This document shows positions 13,617 through 14,050 of a stretch of 14,050 nt of DNA, in pieces. How positions within the stretch are numbered: position 1 is the stretch's first letter; every line of letters starts with the position of its first letter. Below the pieces are notes generated by a model that did no database searches, was not told the DNA's origin, and was given only the letters and a program-made list of their open reading frames with translations. A program made the translations under genes and the position numbers. Origin of the DNA: an uncultured Spirochaetaceae bacterium (lineage in GTDB: Bacteria > Spirochaetota > Spirochaetia > Treponematales > Treponemataceae); assembly GCA_902796985.1 (NCBI GenBank), contig CADBRC010000136.1:1-14050 (forward strand), in the 5' to 3' direction.

Positions 13617-13723
13617 TGTAATAGTACTGTTTACAACATGTAATAGGACTAGTTACAAGTTGTAAACAATCTATTTACAAAGTGCAACTAGTCCTATTAC
13701 AATATGAATGTAGCCCTATTACA
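13617..13723. repeat. Array of alternating inverted 8-bp half-sites phased at 11 bp
   Basis: Five 19-bp units start at 13617, 13639, 13661, 13683 and 13705, exactly 22 bp apart. Each unit is an 8-mer, a 3-base spacer and an inverted 8-mer; units are separated by 3 bases. Written in one orientation the half-sites are TGTAATAG, TGTAAACA; TGTAATAG, TGTAACTA; TGTAAACA, TGTAAATA; TGCAACTA, TGTAATAG; and TGAATGTA (degenerate), TGTAATAG. So a half-site recurs every 11 bp with alternating strand. The linkers are not conserved, the half-sites are. This points to a protein-binding lattice rather than a coding or terminator structure. Function unknown. Confidence 0.85.
13639..13701. repeat. 28-bp imperfect inverted repeat inside the half-site array
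   Basis: 13639-13666 and 13674-13701 are inverted copies matching at 25 of 28 positions, with a 7-base centre CAATCTA. The outer 16 bases of each arm match perfectly, including the phrase GGACTAGTT. The repeat spans units 2 to 4 of the array and could extrude as a cruciform or fold as RNA. Confidence 0.85.
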
Positions 13724-14003
13724 GATGTTTTGCTTGCTGGCCAAAGCCTTCTTGCTGCGGCTGCCAGTTCCTCTTGCACGCAATCAGCCTTTACAATCCA
13801 ACGCCAAAGGGTTACAATTAAGGACGAAATTCAGGCGAGGGCCGAAGCCGTGATGCACGATAGGTGCGCGGTCGGGGCGCGCCGTCCACCCAGCCCTGCA
13901 CAGCGGGCCTGAGCTGCGCCCTACGGAAAGGCCGTTTTTGCGGGCCGACTACGGAAGGGAGATGATATGGACATGGCAACACCCTGGATTGAGCCGATTT
14001 TCT
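13724..14003. other. Stretch without a convincing gene; possible gene remnants
   Basis: No tRNA, terminator or complete gene is recognised. A frame open across 13682-13912 starts inside the repeat array and ends VTIKDEIQARAEAVMHDR...PAQRA; I recognise no family in it. A small hairpin, GGCC with GGCC around GTTTTTGCG, lies at about 13930-13946 and is flanked by CTACGGAAAGG and CTACGGAAGGG. After the ribosome-binding-like GGAAGGGAG (13953-13961), an ATG at 13962 opens 25 codons beginning MIWTWQHPG, faintly like the start of Fic-family DUF4172 domains, before a stop at 14037-14039. These are weak signals. Confidence 0.3.
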
Positions 14004-14050
14004 GTAAAAATGTGTAAAATCACGCAGGAAAAGCAGTAAAAATGTGTAAA
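14004..14050. repeat. Direct repeat, 15 bp at 32-bp spacing, at the window edge
   Basis: GTAAAAATGTGTAAA occurs exactly at 14004-14018 and 14036-14050, start to start 32 bases, with 17 unrelated bases between. The second copy touches the window end, so whether more copies follow is unknown. It may be the start of an array, or of a mobile-element end. Confidence 0.7.

Noticed and set aside
13561..13723. CRISPR array
   Set aside because: Units are 22 bp with no unique spacers of 25 bases or more, half-sites alternate in orientation, and no cas gene is nearby.
13561..13723. Integron attC sites
   Set aside because: I see no paired GTTRRRY / RYYYAAC core sites and no integrase gene in the window.
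13561..13723. Plasmid replication iterons
   Set aside because: The 22-bp period fits, but flanking genes are chromosomal, no replication initiator gene is present, and the inverted alternation is unlike directly repeated iterons. It stays only as a remote alternative.
13989..14020. Promoter TTGAGC ... TAAAAT near the window end
   Set aside because: The spacer would be 20 bases and the -35 box is poor; it overlaps the direct repeat and there is no gene after it in view.

Overview
The window looks like a chromosomal segment of a spirochaete, most likely a Treponema-type bacterium. The grounds are the combination of conserved genes (CdaA/YbbR followed by acpS and a DUF2225 protein; phoH with a 7TM-HD protein, ybeY and a CorC/TlyC protein; a large exported TPR protein) and a fairly GC-rich sequence that still uses ATA (Ile) and AGG (Arg) codons freely. 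The genus is an inference. No rRNA, tRNA or complete mobile element is visible.

Layout. (1) 1-3361, plus strand: a tightly packed, partly overlapping run with the 3' end of the diadenylate cyclase gene cdaA, its YbbR-domain partner (cdaR), acpS, a DUF2225 zinc-ribbon protein and truA. (2) 3387-4061, minus strand: radC, convergent with truA. (3) 4062-4259: a divergent intergenic region with a nested hairpin and a near-consensus promoter reading into phoH. (4) 4260-10517, plus strand: phoH, pgpH (7TM-HD c-di-AMP phosphodiesterase type), ybeY, a CorC/TlyC-like CBS protein and a 723-residue exported TPR protein, closed by a strong intrinsic terminator at 10557-10595. (5) 10595-12796, minus strand: an ABC-3 family metal transporter (znuC, znuB) and a downstream lipoprotein of unknown function, all overlapping. 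They appear to be driven by a very good promoter at 12982-13010 with a perfect 7-1-7 Fur-family operator right after the -10 box. About 180 nt of leader with three long hairpins separates this promoter from znuC. (6) 13018-14050: a decayed DUF72 gene, then about 500 bases of repeat-rich sequence without a convincing gene.

How the genes fit together. The window holds both the synthesis end (cdaA and its YbbR partner) and the likely degradation enzyme (pgpH) of cyclic di-AMP, in two operons separated by radC. phoH and ybeY are long-known neighbours in RNA quality control and ribosome maturation. The transporter operon is a self-contained metal-uptake unit that lacks an adjacent binding-protein gene.

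The least explained structure is at 13617-13723. Ten 8-base half-sites related to TGTAATAG or TGTAAACA alternate in orientation, each separated by exactly 3 bases, so a half-site recurs every 11 bp (about one helical turn) and a full unit every 22 bp. It contains a 28-bp imperfect inverted repeat and is preceded by an unrelated tandem repeat with the same 22-bp period. I do not know a described element with this architecture.
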